NCBI RefSeq assembly: GCF_029945895.1
Contig: NZ_JAQSDL010000043.1
Location: 217,253 to 281,252 of the forward strand
Source: Polaromonas sp.
GTDB taxonomy: Bacteria > Pseudomonadota > Gammaproteobacteria > Burkholderiales > Burkholderiaceae_C
DNA length: 64,000 nt
Direction: 5' to 3'
Under the pieces are notes generated by a model, which did not search any database, was not told the DNA's origin, and saw nothing but the letters and a program-made list of their open reading frames with translations. Shown piece by piece: positions 43,977 to 52,364 of this stretch; the stretch's first letter is position 1; each line of letters opens with the position of its first letter. Position numbers and translations under genes: made by a program.

Positions 43977-43989
43977 CTACCAGCCGAAA

Positions 43990-44086
43990 GACCAGTTCAA
44001 GCCGCGGAACCGGCTTTGCCGGGCCGCAGGCGGGCGGCCCCCTCGGGGGGCAGCGCAGTACACGCAGTGACAGGCGTGGGGGCACA
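43990..44086 (-). repeat. Family A dispersed repeat, copy 2 (reverse, short form)
   Basis: Reverse of the typical order: GCGGAACCGGCTTTGCC, then CCCCTCGGGGGGC, then a GCGCAGTACACGCAGTG stretch and CGTGGGGGC. It fills almost the whole gap between the CoA ligase and livG, ending 2 bp before the livG start codon. The ribosome site of livG is therefore inside repeat sequence (GTGGGGGCACACA). Confidence 0.85.
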
Positions 44087-44088
44087 CA

Positions 44089-44871
44089 ATGACCAAAAAA
44101 ATCGGCGACGTCATTCTCGACGTTCACAACATCAGTTTGAGCTTCGGCGGCGTGAAAGCCCTCTCTGATATTTCCTTCAACGTGAAGGAGCACGAGATCC
44201 GCGCCATCATTGGCCCCAACGGCGCCGGTAAAAGCTCCATGCTCAACTGCATCAACGGCGTCTACACGCCGCAGCAGGGCTCGATCACTTTTCGCGGCCA
44301 GACCTTCAAACACATGAACAGCCACCAGGTGGCCGTCATGGGTGTGGCGCGCACCTTCCAGAACCTGGCACTGTTCAAGGGCATGAGTGTGCTCGACAAC
44401 ATCATGACCGGGCGCAACCTGAAGATCAAAAGCAACCTGCTGCTGCAGGCGCTGCGCATCGGCCCGGCCCAGAAGGAAGAGTTCAGACACCGCGAAGCCG
44501 TGGAAAAGATCATCGACTTCCTGGAAATCCAGGCCTATCGCAAGACGCCGGTCGGGCAACTTCCCTACGGCCTGCAAAAACGCGTGGACCTGGGCCGTGC
44601 ACTGGCGATGGAGCCGCAGGTGCTGTTGCTCGACGAACCGATGGCCGGCATGAACGTGGAAGAAAAACAGGACATGTGCCGCTTCGTGCTCGACGTCAAC
44701 GACGAGTTCGGCACCACCGTGGTCCTGATCGAACACGACATGGGGGTGGTGATGGACATTTCCGACCGTGTCGTGGTGCTCGACTACGGCAAGAAGATCG
44801 GCGACGGCACCCCCGACGAAGTCCGCAACAACCCGGACGTGATCAAGGCTTACCTCGGAACCAGCCACTAA
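44089..44871 (+). CDS. livG: Branched-chain-type ABC transporter ATP-binding protein LivG
   Basis: 260 aa. Walker A GPNGAGKSSMLN (about residues 42-53), Q-loop MGVARTFQNLALFKGMSVLDN, a variant signature LPYGLQKRVDLGRAL, Walker B VLLLDEPMAGMNVEEKQDM, and H-loop VVLIEHDMGVVMDISDR. The final GTPDEVRNNPDVIKAYLG is characteristic of LivG. It works with LivF, LivH and LivM. Its translation signal is provided by a family A repeat directly upstream, which is unusual. Confidence 0.94.
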   Translation: MTKKIGDVILDVHNISLSFGGVKALSDISFNVKEHEIRAIIGPNGAGKSSMLNCINGVYTPQQGSITFRGQTFKHMNSHQVAVMGVARTFQNLALFKGMSVLDNIMTGRNLKIKSNLLLQALRIGPAQKEEFRHREAVEKIIDFLEIQAYRKTPVGQLPYGLQKRVDLGRALAMEPQVLLLDEPMAGMNVEEKQDMCRFVLDVNDEFGTTVVLIEHDMGVVMDISDRVVVLDYGKKIGDGTPDEVRNNPDVIKAYLGTSH

Positions 44872-44911
44872 CCATGTACAACAAGCAACACGCAGACTCT
44901 TTCTTTTCCAG

Positions 44912-45004
44912 CGGCCGCGACGGAACCGGCTTTGCCGGACCGAATGCGGCGTCCCCTGGAAGGGGAGAAGCAGCTACGCGCAGCGAGCCCGCAACAGGGG
45001 TGAG
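44912..45004 (-). repeat. Family A dispersed repeat, copy 3 (reverse, degenerate)
   Basis: Contains CGGAACCGGCTTTGCCGGACC, a diverged CCCCTGGAAGGGG core and ACGCGCAGCGAGC. It lies between livG and livH. A 44-codon frame (44874-45008) crosses it, but the encoded peptide is repeat-like and I do not call it a gene. Confidence 0.65.
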
Positions 45005-45013
45005 GTAAATCTG

Positions 45014-45943
45014 ATGGCTTTTTTCTTAGAGACTCTTCTTGGCGGCCTGATGGTCGGCATGCTTTATTCCCTGGTCGCGCTGGGCTTTGTGCTGATCTAC
45101 AAGGCTTCGGGCGTGTTCAACTTCGCGCAGGGCGCGATGGTGCTGTTTGCCGCACTGGCCATGGCCCGCCTGTCCGAGTGGATTCCACAATGGACCGGCA
45201 TAGACAACAAGTGGCTGGGCAATATCCTGGCCTTTGCTGTGGCCGGCCTGCTGATGTTTGCCGTGGCCTGGCTGATCGAACGCCTGGTGCTGCGCCACCT
45301 GGTCAATCAGGAGGCGGCCACCCTGCTGATGGCAACACTGGGCATTGCCTACTTCCTCGACGGCCTGGGCCAGACCATGTTCGGCAGCAATGTCTACAAC
45401 CTGGACATCGGCATGCCCAAAGATCCGATCTTCGTGTTCGATTCGGTGTTCCCCGGCGGACTCCTGATCAACAAGGAAGACCTGATCGCCGCGGCGATTG
45501 CGACCGGGCTGGTGGCACTGCTGAGCCTGTTCTTTCAGAAAACCTCCACCGGGCGCGCGCTGCGCGCCGTGGCCGACGACCACCAGGCGGCCCAGTCCAT
45601 CGGCATCCCGCTCAACCGCATCTGGGTCATCGTCTGGTGCGTGGCCGGCGTGGTGGCCCTGGTGGCCGGCATGATCTGGGGCAGCAAGCTCGGCGTGCAG
45701 TTTTCGCTGACCACCCTGGCGCTGCGGGCCCTGCCGGTGGTCATTCTGGGGGGGCTGACCTCGGTGCCCGGCGCCATCATTGGCGGACTGATCATTGGCG
45801 TCGGCGAAAAACTCTCGGAAGTGTTCCTCGGCCCCTACGTCGGCGGCGGCATCGAGATCTGGTTCGCCTATGTGCTGGCGCTGGTCTTCCTGCTGTTCCG
45901 CCCGCAAGGCCTGTTCGGTGAAAAGATCATCGATCGCGTATGA
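45014..45943 (+). CDS. livH: Branched-chain-type ABC transporter permease LivH
   Basis: 309 aa with about eight membrane helices. The N-terminus MAFFLETLLGGLMVGMLYSLVALGFVLIYKASGVFNFAQGAMVLFAALAM and the EAA-like loop TSTGRALRAVADDHQAAQSIGIPLNRIWVIVWCVAGVVALVAGM are diagnostic for LivH, as is ILGGLTSVPGAIIGGLIIGVGE. It partners LivM in the membrane. A family A repeat separates it from both livG and livM, so the transporter genes are spaced by repeats rather than tightly overlapped. Confidence 0.94.
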   Translation: MAFFLETLLGGLMVGMLYSLVALGFVLIYKASGVFNFAQGAMVLFAALAMARLSEWIPQWTGIDNKWLGNILAFAVAGLLMFAVAWLIERLVLRHLVNQEAATLLMATLGIAYFLDGLGQTMFGSNVYNLDIGMPKDPIFVFDSVFPGGLLINKEDLIAAAIATGLVALLSLFFQKTSTGRALRAVADDHQAAQSIGIPLNRIWVIVWCVAGVVALVAGMIWGSKLGVQFSLTTLALRALPVVILGGLTSVPGAIIGGLIIGVGEKLSEVFLGPYVGGGIEIWFAYVLALVFLLFRPQGLFGEKIIDRV

Positions 45944-45948
45944 CTATG

Positions 45949-46050
45949 AAGCCCCCACGGTCGTTCGCTTCGCGTAACTCCCTGCCCCCCGAGGGGGCCG
46001 CTGCGCCTGCGGCCCGGCAAAGCCGGTTCCGCGGCCCCCGCTTGAATAAA
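45949..46050 (+). repeat. Family A dispersed repeat, copy 4 (short form)
   Basis: GCCCCCACGG at the left end, TGCCCCCCGAGGGGGCC core, CTGCGCCTGCGGCCCGGC and AAAGCCGGTTCCGCGGCCCC to the right end. This is the cleanest short-form copy. It lies between livH and livM. Confidence 0.88.
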
Positions 46051-46082
46051 GCCCCAGTACGTCCTTACCGTTAAAGCATCCT

Positions 46083-47159
46083 ATGTTCTACAGAGAAAAC
46101 GGCCAATTCAGAACCAGCTACCAGGCTGACCAGCAGATCTTTCCGATCCTGCAGGACCGCATAGCCATTGCGCTGCTGCTGGCCGTGGCCTTTGTCGCCG
46201 TGCCGCTGCTGGCCAGCGACTACCTGATGCGGGCCATTCTGATCCCCTTCCTGATTTTCTCGCTGGCCGCCGTCGGCGTGAACATCCTCGTCGGTTACTG
46301 CGGGCAGATCTCGCTGGGCTCGGGCGCCTTCATGGCCGTAGGCGCCTACGGTGCCTACAACTTCTTCGTGCGGATTCCAGGCCTGCCCCTGATCCCGGCG
46401 CTGATCCTCGGCGGTCTCTGCGCCATGTTCTTCGGCATTCTTTTCGGCCTGCCCAGCCTGCGCGTACGCGGCCTGTACCTGGCCGTGGCCACGCTGGCAG
46501 CCCAGTTTTTCGCAGACTGGATGTTTCTGCGCATCAAATGGTTCACGCTGGACACGCCTTCGGGCTCGGTGGCGGTCTCGAACCTGCAGGTGTTCGGCCT
46601 GCCGCTGGAAAGCGCCGTGAGCAAGTACCTGTTCTGCCTGGCCATCCTGGCCGTGGTGGCGCTGCTGGCCAAGAACCTGGTGCGCGGCGCGATCGGCCGT
46701 GAATGGATGGCGATCCGTGACATGGACGTGGCGGCGGCAGTGATCGGCATCCGGCCCATGTACGCCAAGCTCAGCGCCTTCGCGGTCAGCTCCTTCATCA
46801 TTGGTGTCGCGGGCGCGCTGTGGGCCTTCATCTACCTGGGCGCCTGGGAGCCCTCGGCTTTCTCGGTGGACTACTCGTTCCGCCTGCTGTTCATGGTGAT
46901 CATCGGCGGGCTGGGCTCCATCATGGGCGCTTTCTTCGGCGCGGCCTTCATCACGGTGCTGCCGATTGCGCTGAACCAGTTCCTGCCTTTTGTTGCCGGT
47001 CTGATAGGCATCAGCATCACCACCACAGCGGTATCCCATGCGGAACTGATGATTTTCGGCGGGCTGATCGTCTGGTTCCTGATCGTCGAGCCGCATGGAC
47101 TGGCCAAGTTGTGGTCAACCGGCAAGCAGAAGATGCGGCTGTGGCCCTTTCCGCACTGA
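46083..47159 (+). CDS. livM: Branched-chain-type ABC transporter permease LivM
   Basis: 358 aa with about ten membrane helices. Typical LivM segments: ILIPFLIFSLAAVGVNILVGYCGQISLGSGAFMAVGAYGAYN, GLPSLRVRGLYLAVATLAAQFF, EWMAIRDMDVAAAVIGIRPMYAKLSAFAVSSFIIGVAGALWAF (EAA loop) and FRLLFMVIIGGLGSIMGAFFGAAFI. The ATG at 46083 follows the copy 4 repeat by about 30 bp. It is followed after 96 bp by the LivK-type receptor gene. Confidence 0.93.
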   Translation: MFYRENGQFRTSYQADQQIFPILQDRIAIALLLAVAFVAVPLLASDYLMRAILIPFLIFSLAAVGVNILVGYCGQISLGSGAFMAVGAYGAYNFFVRIPGLPLIPALILGGLCAMFFGILFGLPSLRVRGLYLAVATLAAQFFADWMFLRIKWFTLDTPSGSVAVSNLQVFGLPLESAVSKYLFCLAILAVVALLAKNLVRGAIGREWMAIRDMDVAAAVIGIRPMYAKLSAFAVSSFIIGVAGALWAFIYLGAWEPSAFSVDYSFRLLFMVIIGGLGSIMGAFFGAAFITVLPIALNQFLPFVAGLIGISITTTAVSHAELMIFGGLIVWFLIVEPHGLAKLWSTGKQKMRLWPFPH

Positions 47160-47255
47160 AGGGTGGCAGCGAACCAGACATGGGGCCTGCGCCGTCCGAA
47201 TGTTTAACGAGGTGTCCGTTTTTTCAGGTGTTTTTTTAATTTTTAGGAGACAACA

Positions 47256-48590
47256 ATGAAAGTTCGCAATTTGTTACTGGCAGCGGCAGTTCTTGCCACT
47301 GGCGCATCGTCCGTCGTGACGACCAGCGCATGGGCCCAGGCCAAGGAACAGTACCTGCCGGTGCTGTCCTATCGCACGGGTCCCTACGCCCCCAATGGCA
47401 CACCCACCGCCAACGGCATCGTCGATTACTACAAGCTCGTCAACGCGCGCGGCGGCATCAACGGCGTGAAGCTGATCTTCGAGGAATGCGAGACCGGCTA
47501 TGACACAGCCCGCAGCGTCGAATGTTATGAACGCCTGAAGGGCAAAAACGGCGGTGCCGCACTGATCCACCCCTGGTCTACTGGCGCAACCTTTGCACTC
47601 ACGGAAAAGGCCCCCACCGACAAGATCCCGCTCATCACCACCGGTTACGGCCGCAGCGAGAGCGCAGACGGCACCGTGTTCAAGTGGAACTTCCCGTTGC
47701 TGGGCACCTACTGGGTGGCTGCGGACGCCATCATCCAGGCCATCGGCAAGAAGGAGGGGGGCCTGGACAAACTCAAGGGCAAGAAGATCGCCCTCGTCTA
47801 CCACGACAGTCCGTTCGGCAAGGAGCCGATTCCTCTGCTGCAGGAGCGCAGCAAGATGCATGGCTTCGAGCTGCAGCTGCTGCCCGTGACGGCACCTGGC
47901 GTCGAGCAAAAGGCCACCTGGCTGCAGATCCGGCAGGCCAAGCCCGACTACACACTGCTGTGGGGCTGGGGCGTGATGAACTCCACCGCGCTCAAGGAAG
48001 CACAGGCCACCGGCTACCCGCGCGAGAAGATGTACGGTGTGTGGTGGTCCGGTGCCGAACCCGATGTCAAGGACGTCGGCCAGGGCGCCAAGGGCTACAA
48101 CGCCGTCACGCTGCAGCATGGCGCCGACAAGAACGCACCCATCGTCAAGGAAATCCTCGCCAAACTGCATGACAAGGGTCAGGGCACGGGACCCAGGGAC
48201 GAAGTGGGCGAGGTGCTGTACCTGCGCGGCGTGGTCAGCGCAGCCGTGGGTATCGAAGGCATACGCGCCGCACAGGAGCGTTACGGCAAGGGCAAGGTCA
48301 TGACCGGCGAACAAGTGCGCTGGGGACTGGAGAACCTGAACCTGACGCAGGCCAAGCTCGACGCGCTGGGCTTCAAGGGTGTCCTGCGCCCGATCAGCAC
48401 CTCGTGTGCCGATCACGTGGGTGCAGGTGCGGCCCGCATCCACACCTGGAATGGCAGCAAGTGGGAATTCACCACCGACTGGCTGGAAGCCGACCAGCAG
48501 ATCATCAAGCCCCTGGTGAAAGCCACGGCCAGCAAGTACGCCGCCGAAAAGAAGCTGACACCCCGCACGCCGGCGGATTGCCAGTCCTGA
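47256..48590 (+). CDS. livK: ABC transporter substrate-binding protein, LivK-type
   Basis: 444 aa. A signal peptide (LLLAAAVLATGASSVVTTSAWAQA) precedes a type I periplasmic-binding fold: EQYLPVLSYRTGPYAPNGTPTANGIVDYYKLVNARGGINGVKLIFEECETGYDTARSVECYERLKG, then KKIALVYHDSPFGKEPIPLLQE. This longer receptor class accompanies aromatic-acid or amide ABC systems rather than true leucine transport. A strong AGGAG site precedes the start and a T-rich leader lies before it. The gene is followed by three hairpins that probably raise receptor mRNA stability over livF. Confidence 0.9.
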   Translation: MKVRNLLLAAAVLATGASSVVTTSAWAQAKEQYLPVLSYRTGPYAPNGTPTANGIVDYYKLVNARGGINGVKLIFEECETGYDTARSVECYERLKGKNGGAALIHPWSTGATFALTEKAPTDKIPLITTGYGRSESADGTVFKWNFPLLGTYWVAADAIIQAIGKKEGGLDKLKGKKIALVYHDSPFGKEPIPLLQERSKMHGFELQLLPVTAPGVEQKATWLQIRQAKPDYTLLWGWGVMNSTALKEAQATGYPREKMYGVWWSGAEPDVKDVGQGAKGYNAVTLQHGADKNAPIVKEILAKLHDKGQGTGPRDEVGEVLYLRGVVSAAVGIEGIRAAQERYGKGKVMTGEQVRWGLENLNLTQAKLDALGFKGVLRPISTSCADHVGAGAARIHTWNGSKWEFTTDWLEADQQIIKPLVKATASKYAAEKKLTPRTPADCQS

Positions 48591-48602
48591 TCTGAAGAAA
48601 CC

Positions 48603-48680
48603 GCCCTTTCCTGCAAAGGAAAGGGCAGCGGCTCACCGGAGCCGCCAATCGACAGACCTGCCTGCAGGCCTGTCGATTGG
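48603..48680 (+). promoter_or_regulatory. Three consecutive hairpins between livK and livF
   Basis: Perfect stems: GCCCTTTCC/GGAAAGGGC (48603-48626), GCGGCTC/GAGCCGC (48628-48645) and CCAATCGACAG/CTGTCGATTGG (48645-48680), with no T-run after them. livF starts 17 bp later. Such arrays often stabilise the upstream receptor message or attenuate transcription; this role is inferred. Confidence 0.7.
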
Positions 48681-48697
48681 TAGAGAGAGAAACAAAC

Positions 48698-49507
48698 ATG
48701 AACACACCCAACATCGTTCTCAACGTCAATGGCATCGAGGTCATCTACAACCACGTGATCCTGGTGCTCAAGGGCGTGTCCCTGCAAGTCCCGGAAGGAC
48801 GCATCGTGGCCATCCTGGGCGGCAATGGCGCTGGCAAGACCACCACTCTGCGGGCCATCTCCAACCTGCTGCAGGGCGAGCGCGGTGCGGTCACCAAGGG
48901 CTCGATCGAGCTGCGCGGCGAACGCATCGAAAACCTGTCTCCAGCCGACCTGGTGCAACGCGGTGTCGTTCAGGTCATGGAAGGCCGGCACTGCTTCGCT
49001 CACCTGACGATTGAGGAAAACCTGCTGACCGGCGCCTACACGCGCAAAAGCAAGGCCGAAGTGGCGGCCAACCTCGAGAAGGTCTACAACTATTTCCCGC
49101 GCCTGAAAACACGGCGTACCTCACAGGCGGCCTACACCTCGGGCGGCGAGCAGCAGATGTGTGCCATCGGCCGTGCGCTGATGGCCAACCCCAGCATGGT
49201 GCTGCTCGACGAGCCCTCGATGGGACTGGCGCCGCAGATCGTCGAGGAAGTCTTCAACATTGTGAAAGACCTCAACCAGAAGGAAAAAGTGACCTTCCTG
49301 CTGGCCGAGCAGAACACCAACATGGCCCTGAAATACGCCGATTACGGCTACATCATGGAAAGCGGCCGTATCGTGATGGACGGTCAGGCCAGTGATCTGG
49401 CGAACAACGAAGACGTCAAGGAGTTTTACCTGGGCGTCGGCGGCGGCGAACGCAAGAGCTTCAAGGACGTCAAGAGCTACAAGCGCCGCAAGCGCTGGCT
49501 GGCATGA
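48698..49507 (+). CDS. livF: Branched-chain-type ABC transporter ATP-binding protein LivF
   Basis: 269 aa. Walker A GGNGAGKTTTLRA, Q-loop VQVMEGRHCFAHLTIEENLLTGAY, signature TSGGEQQMCAIGRALMANP (TSGGE instead of LSGGE), Walker B MVLLDEPSMGLAPQIVEEV and H-loop FLLAEQNTNMALKYADYGYIMESGRIVMDG. The C-terminal FYLGVGGGERKSFKDVKSYKRRKRW is the LivF type found with aromatic acid systems. The start at 48698 fits homologues; the frame is open seven codons more. A gene for a PaaK-like ligase follows across a repeat. Confidence 0.93.
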   Translation: MNTPNIVLNVNGIEVIYNHVILVLKGVSLQVPEGRIVAILGGNGAGKTTTLRAISNLLQGERGAVTKGSIELRGERIENLSPADLVQRGVVQVMEGRHCFAHLTIEENLLTGAYTRKSKAEVAANLEKVYNYFPRLKTRRTSQAAYTSGGEQQMCAIGRALMANPSMVLLDEPSMGLAPQIVEEVFNIVKDLNQKEKVTFLLAEQNTNMALKYADYGYIMESGRIVMDGQASDLANNEDVKEFYLGVGGGERKSFKDVKSYKRRKRWLA

Positions 49508-49612
49508 AGCCCCCACGGTTGCTCACTGCGTGTAGCGCCCTGCCCCCCGCAGGGGCGCTGCGCCTGCGGTCCGGCAAAGCCGGTCCCGCGGCCCCTGCTG
49601 GTAAAGAGGGGA
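49508..49612 (+). repeat. Family A dispersed repeat, copy 5 (short form)
   Basis: GCCCCCACGG, GCTCACTGCGTGTAGCG, core TGCCCCCCGCAGGGGCG, then CTGCGCCTGCGGTCCGGC, AAAGCCGGTCCCGCGGCCCC and TGCTGGTAAAGAGGGG. It begins within the last codon and stop of livF and runs to about 25 bp before the next gene. Confidence 0.85.
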
Positions 49613-49636
49613 GCCCAACGCTCCCTCGGAGATCTT

Positions 49637-50884
49637 ATGACTGAGTATTACGACGCCCTGGAGACACGGGAACCGGCCGCCCGCGAGACCCAGCTGATGG
49701 CAGCGCTGCCGACGCAGGTGGCGCATGCGCAAAAAGCAGCACCGGCATTCGGCGCCATTCTGGCGGGGATTGAAGCAGGTGAAGTCATCTCGCGCCAGGC
49801 GCTGGCGCGGCTGCCGGTCACACGCAAGCACGAGCTGCTGGCGCGGCAGCAGGCGTCCCGCAGCACCGACGCGTTTGGCGGTTTTTCCACGCTGCTGCGC
49901 GGCCCCAGGATGCCGCGCATTTTTTCCTCCCCTGGTCCGATCTATGAGCCCGACGGCACCGCCCCCGACTATTGGCGTGCCGCCCGCGCCCTGTTCGCCG
50001 CAGGTTTTCGCGCCGGCGAGCTGGCCCACAACGCGTTCAGTTACCACATGACCCCGGGTGCCTTCATCATGGAATCCGGTGCGCATGCGATTGGCTGCAG
50101 CGTTTTTCCGGCCGGCGTGGGGCAGACCGAACAGCAGCTCCAGGCGATTGCCGAACTCCGGCCCGATGCCTACATGGGAACGCCCAGTTTCCTGCGCATC
50201 CTGGTCGAGAAAGCGATTGAGACCGGCAGCGACATTTCCAGCCTCCGCAAGGGCCTGACGGGTGGTGAGGCGCTTCCACCCAGCCTGCGCGACTGGTTTG
50301 CCGGGCACGGCCTGGCGGTCTACCAGAGCTACGCCACCGCCGACCTGGGGCTGATCGCCTACGAAACTTCCGCGCGGGAAGGCCTGGTGCTGGACGAGGG
50401 CGTGATCGTGGAAATTGTCCGTCCCGGCACCGGCGACCCCGTGCCTGAAGGAGAGGTCGGCGAGCTGGTGGTCACCACCCTGAACCCCGACTACCCGCTG
50501 ATCCGCTTCGGCACAGGCGACCTGTCGGCGATACTGCCTGGCGCCTGTCCCACCGGGCGAACCAACACCCGTATCAAGGGCTGGATGGGCCGGGCCGACC
50601 AGACCACAAAAATCCGGGGCATGTTTGTGCATCCGGGCCAGGTGGCCGACATCACCCGGCGTTTTCCCGAGGTTCTCAAGGCGCGCCTGGTCGTCACGGG
50701 TGAGATGGCCAGCGACAGCATGACGCTCAAGGTGGAAGCGGCCGCCATACCGCAAGGGCTGGAAGGCCGGATCAGCGAGGCGATCCGCGAGGTGACCAAG
50801 TTGCGCGGTGACGTCGAGCTGATGGCGCCGGGCAGTCTGCCCAACGATGGCAAGGTCATTGAGGACGCCCGGAGTTACAAGTAG
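49637..50884 (+). CDS. Phenylacetate-CoA ligase-like AMP-dependent enzyme
   Basis: 415 aa of the PaaK-type adenylate-forming family. Visible: YYDALETREPAAREtq start, RGPRMPRIFSSPGPIYEPDG, AFSYHMTPGAFIMESGAHAIGCSVFPAGVGQTEQQLQAIAEL, MGTPSFLRILVEKA, GGEALPPSLRDWF and QSYATADLGLIAYE. The C-terminal domain shows RTNTRIKGWMGRADQTTKIRGMFVHPGQV. It is slightly shorter than PaaK (about 430-440). It would activate an aromatic acid, but no paa genes are present, so the substrate is open. Confidence 0.87.
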   Translation: MTEYYDALETREPAARETQLMAALPTQVAHAQKAAPAFGAILAGIEAGEVISRQALARLPVTRKHELLARQQASRSTDAFGGFSTLLRGPRMPRIFSSPGPIYEPDGTAPDYWRAARALFAAGFRAGELAHNAFSYHMTPGAFIMESGAHAIGCSVFPAGVGQTEQQLQAIAELRPDAYMGTPSFLRILVEKAIETGSDISSLRKGLTGGEALPPSLRDWFAGHGLAVYQSYATADLGLIAYETSAREGLVLDEGVIVEIVRPGTGDPVPEGEVGELVVTTLNPDYPLIRFGTGDLSAILPGACPTGRTNTRIKGWMGRADQTTKIRGMFVHPGQVADITRRFPEVLKARLVVTGEMASDSMTLKVEAAAIPQGLEGRISEAIREVTKLRGDVELMAPGSLPNDGKVIEDARSYK

Positions 50885-50886
50885 AG

Positions 50887-51069
50887 CCCCCACGTTCGCG
50901 CACTGCGTGTCGCTCTCTGCCCCCCGAGGGGGCTGCGTGCTGCGGCTCCGAGCCTGCAGGCGCAGGCTTGGACGGCACGCAGAGGGGATGCGTCTCGCGT
51001 CCCGGCGGCCTGCAAGGCCTGCGCCTGCGGGCCGGCAAAGCCGGACCCGCGGCCCCTGCTTGAAAAGAG
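50887..51069 (+). repeat. Family A dispersed repeat, copy 6 (long form)
   Basis: Starts GCCCCCACGTTCGCGCACTG, carries core TGCCCCCCGAGGGGGC, then an extra module of about 90 bp (CTCCGAGCCTGCAGGCGCAG ... GATGCGTCTCGCGTCCCGGC) absent from the short forms, and ends GGCAAAGCCGGACCCGCGG, CCCCTGCTTGAAAAGAG. The remaining 160 bp to the next gene hold only a leader I cannot assign. Confidence 0.85.
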
Positions 51070-51229
51070 AGCCTCTCCCTCGGTGCTTCGTGCTTCCTGG
51101 GACTTGGCGAGGGATGCCCCCCAAAGGTGCGTCGCGGAGCGCGTGAGGACTTGCCCTTACGTAGTTCCCGCGATGGAAGCGACCCCGTCGGGTTCTACAC
51201 TCTCTGGGTACATTTCCAAGGAGACTTTG

Positions 51230-52213
51230 ATGAAACGCCTGTTAGTCCTCGCCGCTGCTGCGACGGCACTGTTCGCCAACGCCCAGACCTACCCCGGCTC
51301 CAAACCGGTGTCCATTGTGGTGCCTTTTGCAGCCGGCGGTCCGACCGACCGGGTGGCGCGCGACCTGGCCGAAGCCATGCGCAAGAACATGCCCGGCTCC
51401 AATTTCGTCGTCGAGAACGTCAACGGCGCCGGCGGCACGATTGCCGCCACCAAGGTCGCCAAAGCCACCCCGGACGGCCACACCCTGCTGCTGCACCATA
51501 TCGGCATGGCTTCGGCCCCCGCGCTGTACCGCAAGCTGCAATACAAGCCGCTGGAGGACTTCGAGTACCTGGGCATGATCAATGAGGTGCCGATGACGCT
51601 CATTGGCAAGCCCCAGTTGCCGGCCAACACCTACCGTGACTTCGAGAACTACATCAAGGCCAACGCCGGCAAGCTCAACATTGCCCATGCCGGCCTGGGT
51701 TCAGCCTCGCACCTGTGCGGCCTGATGTGGCAAGCGGCGATCAACGCCAAGGAAGCCATGACCACCATTCCCTTCGGCGGCACCGGCCCGGCCATGAATG
51801 CGCTGGTGGGCGGCCAGGTCGACCTGATGTGTGACCAGACCACCAACACCACCGGCCAGATCGAGGCCGGACGTGTCAAGGCCTTTGCGGTCACCACCGC
51901 CAAGCCATTGAGCAAACACAAGCTGCTCAAGGACTATCCGTCCCTGCAGGACATGGGCCTGAAGGGTTTCAACCTGACCATCTGGCATGGCCTGTACGCG
52001 CCCAAAGGCACGCCACCGGCCATTCAGGCCCAGCTGAACACGGCGCTCAAACTCGCATTGAAAGACCCCGACTTCATCAAGAAGCAGGAAGGTCTGGGCG
52101 CAATCGTTGTCACCGACAATCGCGTCGAACCCGCCGCACACAAGGCCTTTGTGGCCTCGGAAATCGCCAAGCTCAAGCCGGTGATCGAAGCCGCCGGCAA
52201 GTTCGCCGACTGA
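51230..52213 (+). CDS. Bug-family (TctC-like) tripartite tricarboxylate transporter substrate-binding protein
   Basis: 327 aa extracytoplasmic receptor. Signal peptide MKRLLVLAAAATALFANA, then YPGSKPVSIVVPFAAGGPTDRVARDLAEAMRKNMPGSNFVVENVNGAGGTIAATKVAKATPDGHTLLLHH, the classic Bug start. GTGPAMNALVGGQVDLMCDQTT and FNLTIWHGLYAPKGTPPAIQAQLN follow. A strong AAGGAG site supports 51230. No tctA/tctB membrane genes lie nearby, as is common for orphan Bug receptors in this group. An intrinsic terminator follows. The ligand is unknown, probably a carboxylate. Confidence 0.92.
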   Translation: MKRLLVLAAAATALFANAQTYPGSKPVSIVVPFAAGGPTDRVARDLAEAMRKNMPGSNFVVENVNGAGGTIAATKVAKATPDGHTLLLHHIGMASAPALYRKLQYKPLEDFEYLGMINEVPMTLIGKPQLPANTYRDFENYIKANAGKLNIAHAGLGSASHLCGLMWQAAINAKEAMTTIPFGGTGPAMNALVGGQVDLMCDQTTNTTGQIEAGRVKAFAVTTAKPLSKHKLLKDYPSLQDMGLKGFNLTIWHGLYAPKGTPPAIQAQLNTALKLALKDPDFIKKQEGLGAIVVTDNRVEPAAHKAFVASEIAKLKPVIEAAGKFAD

Positions 52214-52240
52214 TTTCGGCACCACCGCCTGAAACAAAAG

Positions 52241-52270
52241 GCCGCCGGGCGCAAGCCAGGCGGCTTTTTT
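52241..52270 (+). terminator. Intrinsic terminator after the first Bug gene
   Basis: GCCGCCGGGC-GCAA-GCC(A)GGCGGC (52241-52264) forms a strong GC stem with one bulge, followed by seven T. A typical rho-independent terminator. Confidence 0.85.
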
Positions 52271-52364
52271 GTTGCGGGCCGGGATTGCACCGATTGAAGC
52301 ACCCGAGTTGTCGCGCTAAGGTAAGACCCATCCCTTTGACCTACTGCAACAGGAACCCCGCATC

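Noticed and set aside
44874..45008. 44-codon frame between livG and livH
   Set aside because: Most of it is family A repeat sequence; similar peptides could be read from other repeat copies, and there is no good ribosome site.
50847..51146. Short frames in the repeats after the PaaK-like gene (similar ones at 53.3-53.6 kb and 54.6-55.1 kb)
   Set aside because: They encode nearly the same Arg/Pro/Ala-rich peptides wherever family A occurs, in both strands, so they follow the repeat and not a gene.
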